64,000 bases of DNA from Salinisphaera dokdonensis (GCF_040361215.1 NZ_APND01000002.1:1-64000), one strand, 5' to 3'. Shown: positions 15,001 through 24,606, numbered from the stretch's first letter. The notes: generated from the sequence alone by a model not told the origin. Numbers and translations: made by a program.

Positions 15001-16314
15001 GTGATCGGCCTAGATCTGAAGCGACGGTTGCGGCTGCGCCAGCGATTGATGATCGCGGTCACGCTGCTGCTCGCCGCAATTCTGCTGGCGGCCGGCTGGC
15101 TGGTGATCCACAACGCCCAACGCGCCATCGCCGAAGAGATGGATTCAAGCGTGGCGCTGGCCAGCGACCTTGTCGAAACCAGTATCCGCAGCGACGGAGA
15201 GGCCCTGGCCGCAGCAAAGCGTCTGGCCGCAATCGGCCATCTGCGCCATCTGTGTTTGTCCCTGGTACCCCTGACGGGGGACGGTGGCGAATGTCCGGCC
15301 GGCGACGGCGCCGATGCGCCCGCCTGGTTCGCGGCGATGACCCGGCCAAACAGCCTGCCGAATCGGCGCATCGTCGTCGCGCCCGATTACGCGATCCACA
15401 TACTCGCCGACCCGGACGACGAGATCGAAGAAGCATGGCAAGACACACGCGGCCTCCTCGCCCTGCTGCTGGTCTTCTACGGCGCCACGATCGTGATCGT
15501 CTATCGCCTGCTTGGCCGGGCAATCGTGCCGGTGCAACGCATCGACGCCGCGCTGGCACGTATCGAGCATGGCGACTATGCGATCCGTCTGCCACATTTT
15601 TCGTTGCCCGAGTTCGACGGCATCGCGGCCCAGTTCAACCATATGGCCGAAACACTGGCCGCCGCCCGTAGCGAGAACCAGCGTCTGCGAGAACATTCTC
15701 TGCGCATCCAGGAAGACGAACGCCGCAGCCTGGCCCGCGAACTGCACGACGAACTCGGCCAGAGCCTGACTGCGATCCGGGCCGACGCGGCCGGCATCCT
15801 CGCGCGCCGCGAACGCCTGCCCGACGGCGTGGCCGAATCGGCCGAAGCGATCGCCGAGGTCGCCGCACGCATATACGACCAGACCCGACTGATGATGCGC
15901 CGCCTGCGCCCGCCCGGGCTCGACGAGCTGGGCCTGGATGCCGCTTTGGAGGAACACATCGCAGGCTGGCAGCGTACGCATCCAGCCATTGAAATCGCCT
16001 ATACCGGCGATGACACGCTTTCCGATCTGCCTTCGCCCGCCGCGATCCATGTCTTTCGGCTGGTACAGGAAGCATTGACCAACGCCCTGCGCCACGGCCA
16101 ACCCAAGCGTATCGACGTTGCGCTTGGCACGAGTGCCGGCAGGCTGCGGCTGACGATCACCGACGACGGCCGCGGCTTCGACCCGGCCGCCCGCCGTCCC
16201 GGCCTGGGCCTGTCCGGCATGAGCGAGCGTATCGACCTGCTCGCGGGTCAGCTGCATATCGACAGCAGCCCCGGCGGCGGCACCCGTGTCCGGGCCGACA
16301 TTCCTCTAGTCTGA
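15001..16314 (+). CDS. NarL-family membrane sensor histidine kinase
   Basis: The 437-residue protein starts at GTG. Two membrane segments (about 16-38 and 153-175) enclose a periplasmic domain, followed by HAMP (about 176-228), HisKA_3 with ARELHDELGQ (phospho-His249) and a C-terminal HATPase domain (DDGRGFD, GLGLSGMSERI). It is the evident partner of the regulator 9 bp upstream. The periplasmic domain has two cysteines (CLSL and GECPAG) that might form a disulphide; its ligand is unknown. Confidence 0.93.
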   Translation: MIGLDLKRRLRLRQRLMIAVTLLLAAILLAAGWLVIHNAQRAIAEEMDSSVALASDLVETSIRSDGEALAAAKRLAAIGHLRHLCLSLVPLTGDGGECPAGDGADAPAWFAAMTRPNSLPNRRIVVAPDYAIHILADPDDEIEEAWQDTRGLLALLLVFYGATIVIVYRLLGRAIVPVQRIDAALARIEHGDYAIRLPHFSLPEFDGIAAQFNHMAETLAAARSENQRLREHSLRIQEDERRSLARELHDELGQSLTAIRADAAGILARRERLPDGVAESAEAIAEVAARIYDQTRLMMRRLRPPGLDELGLDAALEEHIAGWQRTHPAIEIAYTGDDTLSDLPSPAAIHVFRLVQEALTNALRHGQPKRIDVALGTSAGRLRLTITDDGRGFDPAARRPGLGLSGMSERIDLLAGQLHIDSSPGGGTRVRADIPLV

Positions 16315-16430
16315 TCGGCCGCAGCTATTGGCCAGGCATCCGAGCGAAATTGGGAAGATTGCCCATTGAGCTGCCAGGCATTGCGGGCAAGACTCGAAGA
16401 CGGTGCGAGATTAAAAATAAAGGGGGAGAC

Positions 16431-18776
16431 ATGCACTTCAGAAAAGGGCTGTGCCTGACGCTTGGCGCGGCATCGACAATGGCGGCTACGAACATCCACG
16501 CACAGGCGCTCGAACTCGGTGGCATCGATGTCATCGGCGCGACGCCGTTCGCGGGCAGCGAGGTCGACGCCGACCGCTACCCGGCCAATGTGCAGCATGT
16601 CGACGCCGACGAGGTGGAACGCGCCGAGACGCTCAACCTCAACCAGTACATGCAGCAGGAACTGGGCAGTGTCCACGTCAATGACGCGGTCAATAACCCG
16701 TTCCAGCCGGATCTCAACTATCGCGGCTATACCGCCTCGCCGCTCCTCGGCCTGCCGCAGGGGCTTTCGATATATCAGGACGGCGTACGTATCAACGAGC
16801 CGTTCGGCGACACCGTCAACTGGGATCTGATTCCGCAGGTCGCGATCGATTCCATCGACCTGATTCCGGGCTCCAATCCCTTGTTCGGCCAGAACACACT
16901 CGGCGGCGCGCTTTCGGTCAAGACCAAGACCGGCTTTACCTACCAGGGCGCGGAAGCCGAAGTCTTCGGCGGTGATTTCGGTCGTTTCGGCGGCCATTTC
17001 CAGGCCGGCGGCAACAACGGCACCGACGGCTGGTACTTCGCGGCTCAAGGCGTCTCAGAAGACGGCTGGCGCGATTTCTCGGATTCCGATGTGGCGCAGC
17101 TGTTTACCCAGTTCTCCACCATCACAGACAACGGCACGCTGGATTTCTCCATCACCGCCGCAGACAACAGCCTGCGCGGCAACGGTGCGATCCCGGCCGA
17201 ACTCGCCAAAGCCGAAGGCCGGGAGTCGATCTTCACCTATCCGGACGAAACCAATCCGGAAATGGTGATGTTCAACCTGCGCGGCACACGCGACTACACG
17301 GACGATTTCTCCATCGCCTGGGGCGCCTACTACCGGCGCAACGAGATCAACACCTTCAACGGCGACGGCTCCGAGTTCGAGGACTGCGAAGACGGCGGCA
17401 ACGCCGGCCTGCTTTGTGAAGAAGCCGAAGACGGCGGCGAAGAAGAAGTGGTCTTCGATGCCGACGGCAACGCGGTACTCGCCAGCGACGACGTCATCGG
17501 CGGCACCGAAAACACCTCGCAAACCAAGGAGAACGGCTTCGGCCTCAACCTGCAGGGCCGCCAGCTCGGCGTGCTCGGCGGCGAGCTCATCGTGGGCACC
17601 AGCCTCGATTACGCGAGCAGCGATTTCTATCAGCAGACCGAGCTGGCCAGCCTTACCGACGAGCGCGGCACGGTCGGCAGCGGCATTGTTTCCGGCGAAT
17701 CGCTCACAGGCGTGTCCGCCCATAACAGCACGGCCAGCCTGTTCTTCCTGCAGCGCGTGCCGGTCACCGAAACGCTCGAAGGCACACTCGCCGGACGCTA
17801 CAACCGCACCGCGATCTCGCTGCACGACACCTCACCCGAGGTGGAATTCGGCGACGACGATGACGACGCAACAAGCCTCTCCGGCGACCACGAGTTCCGC
17901 CGGCTCAATCTGGCCGGCGGCCTGACCTGGCAGATCACCGACAACCTGACCAGCTTCGGCAGCATCTCGCAATCCTCGCGCGCGCCGACGCCGGTCGAGC
18001 TGACCTGCGCCAACCCGGACGAACCCTGCCGGCTGCCCAACGGCTTCGTGGACGATCCGCCCCTGGAACAGGTCGTGACCACGACCTACGAGCTCGGCCT
18101 GCGCGGCGGCAACGACAACCTGCAGTGGCACGCCGCGGTATTTCGTTCCGACAACCAGGACGACATCCTCTTCATCTCGGCCGAATCTCGTTTCGAGGGC
18201 TACTTCGACAACGTCGGCGACACCCGTCGCCAGGGCGTGGAGCTGGGTCTCGACTGGGCATTCGCAGAGCGCTGGCGCCTGTCGGCGAACTACACCTATA
18301 TCAACGCCGAATTCCGCGATCCGTTCATCACCAATTCGCCCAATCACCCGCAGGCCGACGAGGACGCCGCACCGGGGGAGGATCCGACCCAGCAGGTCGA
18401 ATCGGGTGATCGCATCCCGTTGATCCCGGAACATCTGTTCAACGTCGGCATCGACTGGGCGCCCACCAGCCGCCTGCGGCTCGGCATGGACGTGGTCGGC
18501 AACGGTGACCAGATCTATCGGGGCGACGAGTCGAATACCGATAGCGAGAACATCGACGGCTACGCGATCGTCAACGCCAATGCCGCGTTCAAGATCACCG
18601 ACCGAATCACGACCTTCGTGCGGGTGAACAACCTGCTCGATTCCGACTACGAGACCTTCGGCCTCTACGGCGAAGCCGACGAAGTGCTCGAAGGCGATCG
18701 CTACGAGGACGCCAGTCGCTTCATCGGTCCGGGCGCACCACGTGGCATCTGGGGCGGGGTACGCGTGGAACTCTAG
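16431..18776 (+). CDS. TonB-dependent outer-membrane receptor with an acidic Cys-containing loop
   Basis: The 781-residue product has a signal peptide (cleavage after HAQA), a plug domain (about 25-165, with ANVQHVDADEV, LNYRGYTASPLLG and NPLFGQNTLGGALSVKTKTG) and a 22-strand-type barrel. The start at 16431 has a GGGGGAG site; an in-frame extension upstream lacks a signal peptide. Residues about 310-352 form an extracellular-type insertion rich in Asp/Glu with two cysteines (EFEDCEDGG, LLCEEAEDGG, EEEVVFDADGN), suited to bind a hard cation. The last residue is Leu, not the usual Phe. The next gene is an acidic PepSY protein. Substrate unknown; a lanthanide or calcium-like complex is my inference from the neighbours. 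Confidence 0.9.
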   Translation: MHFRKGLCLTLGAASTMAATNIHAQALELGGIDVIGATPFAGSEVDADRYPANVQHVDADEVERAETLNLNQYMQQELGSVHVNDAVNNPFQPDLNYRGYTASPLLGLPQGLSIYQDGVRINEPFGDTVNWDLIPQVAIDSIDLIPGSNPLFGQNTLGGALSVKTKTGFTYQGAEAEVFGGDFGRFGGHFQAGGNNGTDGWYFAAQGVSEDGWRDFSDSDVAQLFTQFSTITDNGTLDFSITAADNSLRGNGAIPAELAKAEGRESIFTYPDETNPEMVMFNLRGTRDYTDDFSIAWGAYYRRNEINTFNGDGSEFEDCEDGGNAGLLCEEAEDGGEEEVVFDADGNAVLASDDVIGGTENTSQTKENGFGLNLQGRQLGVLGGELIVGTSLDYASSDFYQQTELASLTDERGTVGSGIVSGESLTGVSAHNSTASLFFLQRVPVTETLEGTLAGRYNRTAISLHDTSPEVEFGDDDDDATSLSGDHEFRRLNLAGGLTWQITDNLTSFGSISQSSRAPTPVELTCANPDEPCRLPNGFVDDPPLEQVVTTTYELGLRGGNDNLQWHAAVFRSDNQDDILFISAESRFEGYFDNVGDTRRQGVELGLDWAFAERWRLSANYTYINAEFRDPFITNSPNHPQADEDAAPGEDPTQQVESGDRIPLIPEHLFNVGIDWAPTSRLRLGMDVVGNGDQIYRGDESNTDSENIDGYAIVNANAAFKITDRITTFVRVNNLLDSDYETFGLYGEADEVLEGDRYEDASRFIGPGAPRGIWGGVRVEL

Positions 18777-18911
18777 CGCGCCGCCTTTTCATTCACCCAC
18801 CAGTCTCCTCCGCAGGCGACCGGTCAGCGATACCTCTCCCTACATCTCATCGCTGGCTGGCCGCCTGTTTTTTTTGGCAACCTCCACACACCACTTTCGA
18901 AGGGACACGTC

Positions 18912-19469
18912 ATGACCCACAAACTAACGTGCTTATTAGCCACCCTGCCGCTGGCACTCGTCACCACGGCCGCAATAGCGGGATCGAAGAACGATACGGT
19001 GCCGCTGGAGCAATGCCTGCACGCTGCGCAAAGCGTGCGCCAGGGCGATATCGTCAAGGTCGAGTACCTGAGCGTCAGTCCGGTCGGCGCCCCGACCTAC
19101 GAGATCGAGATCCGCGATGACTCGGACAAGGAATGGGAGCTGATGTGCAACGCGCGCAGCGGTGACATCTACGAGCTCGAGACCGAAGCCGAGTCGGCCG
19201 ATGACGAGATGTTCGCCAGGCACGCCAAGATCAGCGAAGAAGACGCCATCAAGACCGCCCAGGATCGCTTCGGCGGCGAGGTGGTCGAAGTCGAATACGA
19301 GATCGAATCGGACGGCTCGCCCAGCTACGAGATCGACCTCGCGCAGGACGGCCAGGACACCGAGTTCAAGGTCGAGGTGGACGCCGTCTCGGGCGAGATC
19401 ATCGAGCTGTCGGTAGAGCAATGGCAGATCGGCCAGGAGCCTGAAGAAAAGGTCGACGCTTCGAACTGA
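18912..19469 (+). CDS. Exported, highly acidic protein with two PepSY domains (LanPepSY-like)
   Basis: The 185-residue protein has a signal peptide (about 1-23, AIAG). The mature part has two PepSY repeats: about 25-95 (VKVEYLSV, YEIEIRDDSDKEWEL, ARSGDIYELE) and 100-175 (ISEEDAIKTAQDRFGGEVVEVEYEIE, SYEIDLAQDG, VSGEIIELS). By my count over 40 of about 162 mature residues are Asp or Glu, against few Lys/Arg. Two-PepSY periplasmic proteins of this size from methylotrophs (LanPepSY) bind lanthanides. It lies 135 bp behind the TonB receptor in the same direction, so a periplasmic metal-binding partner of that receptor is plausible. Confidence 0.85.
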   Translation: MTHKLTCLLATLPLALVTTAAIAGSKNDTVPLEQCLHAAQSVRQGDIVKVEYLSVSPVGAPTYEIEIRDDSDKEWELMCNARSGDIYELETEAESADDEMFARHAKISEEDAIKTAQDRFGGEVVEVEYEIESDGSPSYEIDLAQDGQDTEFKVEVDAVSGEIIELSVEQWQIGQEPEEKVDASN

Positions 19470-19478
19470 TCGACGGGC

Positions 19479-19505
19479 CCCGGATTCGCCGTGGATGAAT
19501 CCGGG
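19479..19505. terminator. Hairpin between the convergent PepSY and LysR genes
   Basis: CCCGGATTC and GAATCCGGG form a 9-bp stem with a 9-base loop in the 42-bp space between two convergent genes. It lacks a long T run, so it is a weak or bidirectional terminator. Confidence 0.55.
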
Positions 19506-19511
19506 AACCGC

Positions 19512-20429
19512 TTATCGCCCGCCGATCGGCTCATCGAGCCGCTCACGCAACCATTGTGCGACCACGTCGGTCGCAGCGTTGTTGAACGCGCTCGTCGTGG
19601 CATAGACCGACAGGCCGGCGGATTGGCGTAGCGTGTCGGGCACCGGGCGAACCAGCTGCCCCGCTTCCAGCAGCGCGGTCAGCCCGCGCCCCCAGCCGAG
19701 AATCACGCCCTGCCCCGCGACGGCCGCCTGCACCATCACCGGATAGCTGTCGAACATCTGGGCCGGTTCGCGCAGGGGCTTGTCCACGCCAAGACGCCTG
19801 AACCAGTCCTGCCAATCCAGCCACTGATCACCCGGCGGCTCGCGAAAGTGCAGCAGCGGCTGTTCCGCCAGCGCCGTGAGCGTCAGGGAATCCCGCGCAG
19901 CGAAGGACGGCGCGCACACCGGAAAGATATCGCCGAATGCAGTGAACAGCGGCTCGAGCCCGCCCGCGGGCCGGTCCGAACTCTGTACCGCGAGGTCGAA
20001 CTGGCCGCCTGCCCGGGTGAGCGGCTCGGTCGTGGCGCTTACCTGAATCGAGATATCCGGATGCTGGGCATGGAAATTCGGCAGCAGCGGCACGAGCCAA
20101 TACATCGCGACATACAGCTCGATCAGTACCGTTACTTCGTTCTCACCGCGCCGAGCGCGCAGCGTATCGGCTGCATTGCCGATCTCGGCAAGCCCGCGCC
20201 CGATCGCCAGCGCCAGACCGCGGCCCGCGCTGGTGAGCACCACCTGGCGATGGCGGCGCTCGAACAGCACCACGCCCACATCCGCTTCCAGCGCTCGGAT
20301 CTGACGGCTGATCGCTGCCTGACTGAGATGCAGCTCCTCCGCCGCTGCCTTGAAGCTTTCATGGCGCGCAGCGGCCTCGAACGGGCGCAGCGTGGCGAGC
20401 GGCGGTAATGAACGACCTGAGAAACGCAT
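19512..20429 (-). CDS. LysR-family regulator, GcvA-like
   Basis: The 305-residue protein has an N-terminal winged helix-turn-helix (LPPLATLRPFEAAARHESFKAAAEELHLSQAAISRQIRALE, about 8-50) and a LysR substrate-binding domain (about 95-295). The N-terminus and the GVVLFERRHRQV segment are of the GcvA group. It is divergent from the DMT-type permease gene across about 105 bp and probably controls it. The inducer cannot be told from sequence. Confidence 0.92.
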   Translation of the reverse strand: MRFSGRSLPPLATLRPFEAAARHESFKAAAEELHLSQAAISRQIRALEADVGVVLFERRHRQVVLTSAGRGLALAIGRGLAEIGNAADTLRARRGENEVTVLIELYVAMYWLVPLLPNFHAQHPDISIQVSATTEPLTRAGGQFDLAVQSSDRPAGGLEPLFTAFGDIFPVCAPSFAARDSLTLTALAEQPLLHFREPPGDQWLDWQDWFRRLGVDKPLREPAQMFDSYPVMVQAAVAGQGVILGWGRGLTALLEAGQLVRPVPDTLRQSAGLSVYATTSAFNNAATDVVAQWLRERLDEPIGGR

Positions 20430-20534
20430 GACTTCACTTTACCTGAGCGTAATCGTGCTTTCGAAAACAGCGTATGACGATTGACAGGACCGCGTCGACA
20501 ATTACGCCTATCAATACCGAAACCCCCGAGTCAG

Positions 20535-21551
20535 ATGCTGCGTTGGATAGCCGCACCACAGAACCAGCCGATCGTACTCATGGTGTTGTCGTCGTTCCTG
20601 ATCTCGATCGGCGATGCACTGGTCCATGGCTTCGGCGGGCAGATCGGCATCGGGCAGATCTTCGTCATGCGCGGGCTGTTCGCGCTGCCGCTGCTCCTGC
20701 TCATCATCCGGGTGTGGGGCAGTTCGCTGCGCCCGCATCGGCCCGGCTGGCTCGTGATCCGAAGCCTGCTCATGGTCGCGATGTGGTGCCTGTTCTACAT
20801 GGCGTTACCGACGGTGGGTCTTGCCCTCGCCTCGGCTGGCCTCTACACCTTTCCCCTGATTCTTGCCCTGCTGGGCTGGATGGCAGGCACCCAGAGCGTG
20901 AGCCGACATACGATCGCGGCACTCGTACTGGGGTTTGGCGGCGCTGTGATGGTTGTCCAGCCGGCCGGCGCCTTTTCCGCCGCGAGCCTGCTGCCGATCG
21001 GCGCGGCGGCCTGCTATGCGCTGCAGGCGCTGATCACGCGCTATCGCTGCGCTTCGGAAAGCCCGTGGACGATGGCTCTGGGCATGAATCTCGCACTGGC
21101 GCTGGCCGGCGCGATCCTTCTGGGCATCACCGCAATCGGCGCGCCAATCAATACAACGAACCCGGGTATCGCGCTGCTCGCAAAGGACTGGCATACGCCT
21201 GACATGAGCCTCTGGCTCGTAATGGCAATGCTGGCCGCGATCGCGGTCGCAGGCAGCGCGACGATGGCCATGGCATATCAGAACGGGGACCCACCCACGA
21301 TCGCGACCTTCGATTACACACACCTGCTGTTCGCCGCGGCCTGGGGCGCGCTGTTCTTCGACGAACGGATCGGGCTGATGACGTTGGGCGGTATGATCGC
21401 GATTGCATGTGCCGGCATCGTCACCCTACGGCATCAACGGACATCACCACGCGTGACGCAACGTCCCTGGCGTGCTCAGCCTGCGCGAGCCCGAGAATGG
21501 GCAAACCGCTATTCCGGCCACCCAATCGCTTCAACCAGCGGGCCGCTCTAG
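20535..21551 (+). CDS. EamA/DMT-family membrane transporter
   Basis: The protein is about 338 residues with some ten hydrophobic segments in two EamA repeats (roughly 12-140 and 155-290; FVMRGLFALPLLLLIIR and FDYTHLLFAAAWGALFFDE are typical). This family exports or exchanges amino acids, nucleotides and other metabolites. I prefer the ATG at 20535 because the residues before it in the frame are polar and non-membrane; no strong ribosome site decides it. The C-terminal 40 residues are polar and atypical. The 3' end overlaps the stop of the convergent ABC permease by 4 bases. The substrate is unknown. Confidence 0.85.
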   Translation: MLRWIAAPQNQPIVLMVLSSFLISIGDALVHGFGGQIGIGQIFVMRGLFALPLLLLIIRVWGSSLRPHRPGWLVIRSLLMVAMWCLFYMALPTVGLALASAGLYTFPLILALLGWMAGTQSVSRHTIAALVLGFGGAVMVVQPAGAFSAASLLPIGAAACYALQALITRYRCASESPWTMALGMNLALALAGAILLGITAIGAPINTTNPGIALLAKDWHTPDMSLWLVMAMLAAIAVAGSATMAMAYQNGDPPTIATFDYTHLLFAAAWGALFFDERIGLMTLGGMIAIACAGIVTLRHQRTSPRVTQRPWRAQPARAREWANRYSGHPIASTSGPL

Positions 21552-22354
21552 CCCTTGCGTCGAACCAATCCGCGCTGCGGGTCATAGCCCCAAACGGCCG
21601 CGGCGAAGAACACGACCAGTGTCCCGGCGACCACCGCCAGCGCCACGCCGTTGATCTGGCCGTACATCGCAAAGCGCACCAATTCCACGCCGTGGGTGAA
21701 CGGATTGATACGGGACAGCTGGTAGATAACCGTCGCGCCCGACTCTTCCAGTTTCCAGAGCGGATACAGCGCCGGCGACAGGAAGAACATCGGGAAGATC
21801 ACGAAGTTCATTGTGCCGGCGAAGTTCTCGAGCTGCTTGATATAGACCGACAGCAGCAAACCGAGCGCACCGAGCATCAGCCCGGTGAGAATCAGTGCCG
21901 GCAAAACGGTGAGCAGTCCCGGCCACCAGGGCAGATCGACTCCGAACAGCGCGCAGACGACGAGAAACGCATAAGCCTGCAGCACGGACAGAAAAGTACC
22001 CGCGAGCAGCTTGCAGGCCAGCAGGGTCGAGCGCGGCAGTGGCGCGGTAAGCAGCAGTCGCATGAGGCCCATCTCGCGGTCGTAGACCATGGCCAGCGAC
22101 GACTGCATGCCGTTGAACAGCAGCACCATGCCCAGCAGGCCGGGCACCACATAAACCTGATACTCGATATAGCTTTCGTAGGGGGGCAGCACCGAGATGC
22201 CGAACACATTCTTGAAGCCGGCCGCGAAGATCAGCAGCCACAGGCTCGGACGGACCACCGCCGAGGCCAGCCGGCCGCGCTGGTGCAGGAACTTGACGGT
22301 CTCGCGCGAGGAAACCGCGGTCAGCGCCTGGAGCACGTGGGCAATGCGGGCCAT
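21548..22354 (-). CDS. ABC-2 type permease of the PQQ-associated transporter (PedC-like)
   Basis: The 268-residue protein has six membrane segments and the ABC-2 core (YVVPGLLGMVLLFNGMQSSLAMVYDREMGLMRLLLTAPLPR; SPALYPLW). It is the last gene of a four-gene unit (ATPase, propeller, binding protein, permease) that recurs beside PQQ-dependent alcohol dehydrogenases. The matching set in Pseudomonas putida, PedA1A2BC, is needed for growth at low lanthanide levels. The binding-protein gene ends 3 bp upstream. The direction of transport is not certain, since ABC-2 permeases are usually exporters. Confidence 0.88.
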   Translation of the reverse strand: MARIAHVLQALTAVSSRETVKFLHQRGRLASAVVRPSLWLLIFAAGFKNVFGISVLPPYESYIEYQVYVVPGLLGMVLLFNGMQSSLAMVYDREMGLMRLLLTAPLPRSTLLACKLLAGTFLSVLQAYAFLVVCALFGVDLPWWPGLLTVLPALILTGLMLGALGLLLSVYIKQLENFAGTMNFVIFPMFFLSPALYPLWKLEESGATVIYQLSRINPFTHGVELVRFAMYGQINGVALAVVAGTLVVFFAAAVWGYDPQRGLVRRKG

Positions 22355-22357
22355 GGA

Positions 22358-23611
22358 TCAGGAACCTTTCTTGTCGTTCGCGAGCGTGCAGGCGGACTCG
22401 CGCGGATCGAAGCCGAGCGTGTCGAGATAGTTATCCGGGTGCAGGAAGCCGTCCAGCGGCGCGCGGGCAACCACCCAGTTGCCGGTACCCAGCAGCATGG
22501 GTTGGCGCAGCTGGCCGTCCCAGTCGCGAAAGCCCATGCGATAGCCCTTGAAGCCGTCGAGGTTGATCTCGTCGCCCCGCACATAGCTCGCAAGCTCGGC
22601 GTAATCCGTACTCTCGGTACGCTGGACGGCCTCGACGATCGATTTCACCGCAACCCAGGCCGCCCAGTCGTAACCGGTCATGTGCCGGTCGGCCTTCTTT
22701 TCCAGCCGGTTGTTGAGCTGGCGTGCGCCGTGGCGGATCCAGGCCCAGTGCCACGCCTGCGGAACCAGCCCCGCGCTGCCGACCACTGGCCGCGGCTTCT
22801 GGATCGCGAAATTGGCGTTGCGGGCGAACTCGCTCTGGGTATCGGCGATATACACCGCGTCGTAGTCGACACCGGATGTCAGCAGTTTCGGGTTGTTCTT
22901 GTCGCGCTCGCGCGGATTGTTGCCGAGCACGAAATCGCGCGTGCCGACGATCTTGAGGCCGAAACGCTTGGCCGAACGCTGGAAAGACTTGGCAACCACC
23001 TTGTCCGCGCGTTCCGGGCCCACCAGCAGCAGCACATCGTTCCACTGGCGCGAGACCAGATACTGGGCGAGCGCGTCATTGCGCATCGCATCCGACGGGA
23101 TCGTATGCAGCAGGTTCGCCTGGCAGTGTGCCCCGCGCAGGCGATCATCGTGGGCGGCGACGTTGAAGAACGTGATCTCGTCGCCGGCGAATTCCTCGGC
23201 CACGCGCGAGACCGTGCCCGCAGGCAGGTCCAGCAGGATGAAGCGTGTGCCCGCATCGCGCATGGCGCGTACCGAGTCCAGCACTTCGCGGGTGTTGGCG
23301 ACCAGCTGCTCTTCGAGGCCGAACTTCACGCCGGCGGCCATGCCCGGAAAACGCGCTTCGTCGATGGCCACGCGGGCGCCGTCGACCGGCCGGCCCCAGG
23401 GCTCGCCCTGGTATTCGCGCTCGATACGCGCCTCGGAATAACGCGGATCGTCGTTCCAACCGATATAGCCGAAGTCGAAGGCTTCGAGATCCTGCTGGGC
23501 CACGGCCACGCCGGGCAGCGCGAACGCTGCGGCGCCTGCGACCAGGCCCAGCAACGCAACGCGCAGCAGCGACGCGGTCAGCGATCGGTTGTCACGACGC
23601 GCCATGGTCAC
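22358..23611 (-). CDS. PQQ-dependent alcohol dehydrogenase-associated ABC substrate-binding protein
   Basis: The 417-residue protein has a signal peptide (hydrophobic 16-36, AVAQQ cleavage). Its body resembles the branched-chain amino-acid type of periplasmic binding protein (DFGYIGWNDDPRYSEARIEREYQGEPWGRP near the N-terminus; VGPERADKVVAKSFQRSAKRFGLKIV in lobe two). The sequence fits the family defined by co-occurrence with PQQ alcohol dehydrogenases. Its start overlaps the propeller stop by 4 bases. Ligand unproven; a lanthanide chelate or an alcohol has been considered for homologues. Confidence 0.88.
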   Translation of the reverse strand: MTMARRDNRSLTASLLRVALLGLVAGAAAFALPGVAVAQQDLEAFDFGYIGWNDDPRYSEARIEREYQGEPWGRPVDGARVAIDEARFPGMAAGVKFGLEEQLVANTREVLDSVRAMRDAGTRFILLDLPAGTVSRVAEEFAGDEITFFNVAAHDDRLRGAHCQANLLHTIPSDAMRNDALAQYLVSRQWNDVLLLVGPERADKVVAKSFQRSAKRFGLKIVGTRDFVLGNNPRERDKNNPKLLTSGVDYDAVYIADTQSEFARNANFAIQKPRPVVGSAGLVPQAWHWAWIRHGARQLNNRLEKKADRHMTGYDWAAWVAVKSIVEAVQRTESTDYAELASYVRGDEINLDGFKGYRMGFRDWDGQLRQPMLLGTGNWVVARAPLDGFLHPDNYLDTLGFDPRESACTLANDKKGS

Positions 23612-24606
23612 TCGGCGGCCGTGTCGATGACCACGCTATGCGGCACGCGCCCGGCCGGGATCGAACGCAGCGTCTTGCGCTCGGCGATATCGACGATCGA
23701 CATGTCGTCGGACAGGCCGTTGGTCACATACAACTGCTTGCCGTCGCGGCTCTGGGCAATGCCCCAGGCGCGATCGCCGACCAGCACATAGTCCTCGACC
23801 TCGTGTGTCTTTGCGTTCACGAAGGCGACATGGTTTGCCCGGCCGAGGGTGACATAGGCGTTCTCACCGTCTTCCGACAGCTTGATGCCCACCGGGGTCA
23901 CGTCCTCGGGGCGAAAGCCTTGTGGCTTGAAGTCGATGGTGTCGCTGACTTCGTTGGTCTGGGTATCGATAAGGGACACCGAACCCGAGAGTTCGTTGGT
24001 CACCCAAAGCGTGTTGCCGTCTGCCGAAAGCGCGAAACGGCGCGGCCGGTTGCCCACCACGATATTGGCGTCGATCTCGTGGCTGTCGAGGTTCACGCGG
24101 TGGACCATGTTGGCCACTTCGGACGTCACGTAGGCGGTCTTGCCGTCGGGGGTGACGAGCACGCCTTCCGGCTCCTGGCCGACATCGACCTGCGAGACGA
24201 TCTTCTTCTCGCCGATGTCGTAGATGGTGAACTGGGCATCGTCCTCGTTGGAGATGTACAGATGCTTGCCGTCGGGGCCGATGGCGAAGATCTCGGGATC
24301 GTCGATATCGGTGAGCCGGTCGGTGACCTTGCCCTCGGCGACATCGATCACGTCGATGGAATCCTCATCGCCGCAGGCCACATAGAGCTTGCTGTGGTCG
24401 GGCGAGAACGCCAGCCAGCGCGGGCGTTCGGACACCTCAATGGTATCGATCTTCTCCAGGCTTTCGCCGTCGAAGACGGTGACGACATCGTCGTCTTCGC
24501 TGGAGACATACAGATTGCCGGTGCCGGCCGCGAACAGCGCAGGGCTAGCTGCGAGCAGTGCCGCAGCCAGGGCGAGCCGGCCTTGCCTGGATCGATTGAA
24601 ACGCAT
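23608..24606 (-). CDS. PQQ-catabolism-associated periplasmic beta-propeller protein
   Basis: The 332-residue protein has a signal peptide and then seven or so YVTN-like repeats (NLYVSSEDDDVVTVFD, KLYVACGDEDSIDVID, HLYISNEDDAQFTIYD, TAYVTSEVANMVHRVN, TLWVTNELSGSVSLID, NAYVTLGRANHVAFVN, QLYVTNGLSDDMSIVD) that form a propeller. The start at 24606 overlaps the ATPase stop by one base (TAATG) and has GAGGAG upstream; the frame extends further but into the ATPase gene. It belongs to the four-gene PQQ-linked ABC unit, probably as an accessory periplasmic partner. Confidence 0.9.
   Translation of the reverse strand: MRFNRSRQGRLALAAALLAASPALFAAGTGNLYVSSEDDDVVTVFDGESLEKIDTIEVSERPRWLAFSPDHSKLYVACGDEDSIDVIDVAEGKVTDRLTDIDDPEIFAIGPDGKHLYISNEDDAQFTIYDIGEKKIVSQVDVGQEPEGVLVTPDGKTAYVTSEVANMVHRVNLDSHEIDANIVVGNRPRRFALSADGNTLWVTNELSGSVSLIDTQTNEVSDTIDFKPQGFRPEDVTPVGIKLSEDGENAYVTLGRANHVAFVNAKTHEVEDYVLVGDRAWGIAQSRDGKQLYVTNGLSDDMSIVDIAERKTLRSIPAGRVPHSVVIDTAAE

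Noticed and set aside
16315..16430. A sigma-54 promoter before the TonB receptor
   Set aside because: TGGGAAGATTGCC and GGCATTGCGGGC look similar at first but neither keeps the GG-N10-GC spacing.
21407..23791. A 794-codon open frame on the plus strand opposite the ABC permease and binding-protein genes
   Set aside because: Its translation is rich in His, Arg and Gln with no domain. The opposite strand has recognisable ABC proteins with coupled starts and stops. Long antisense frames are expected at this GC content.
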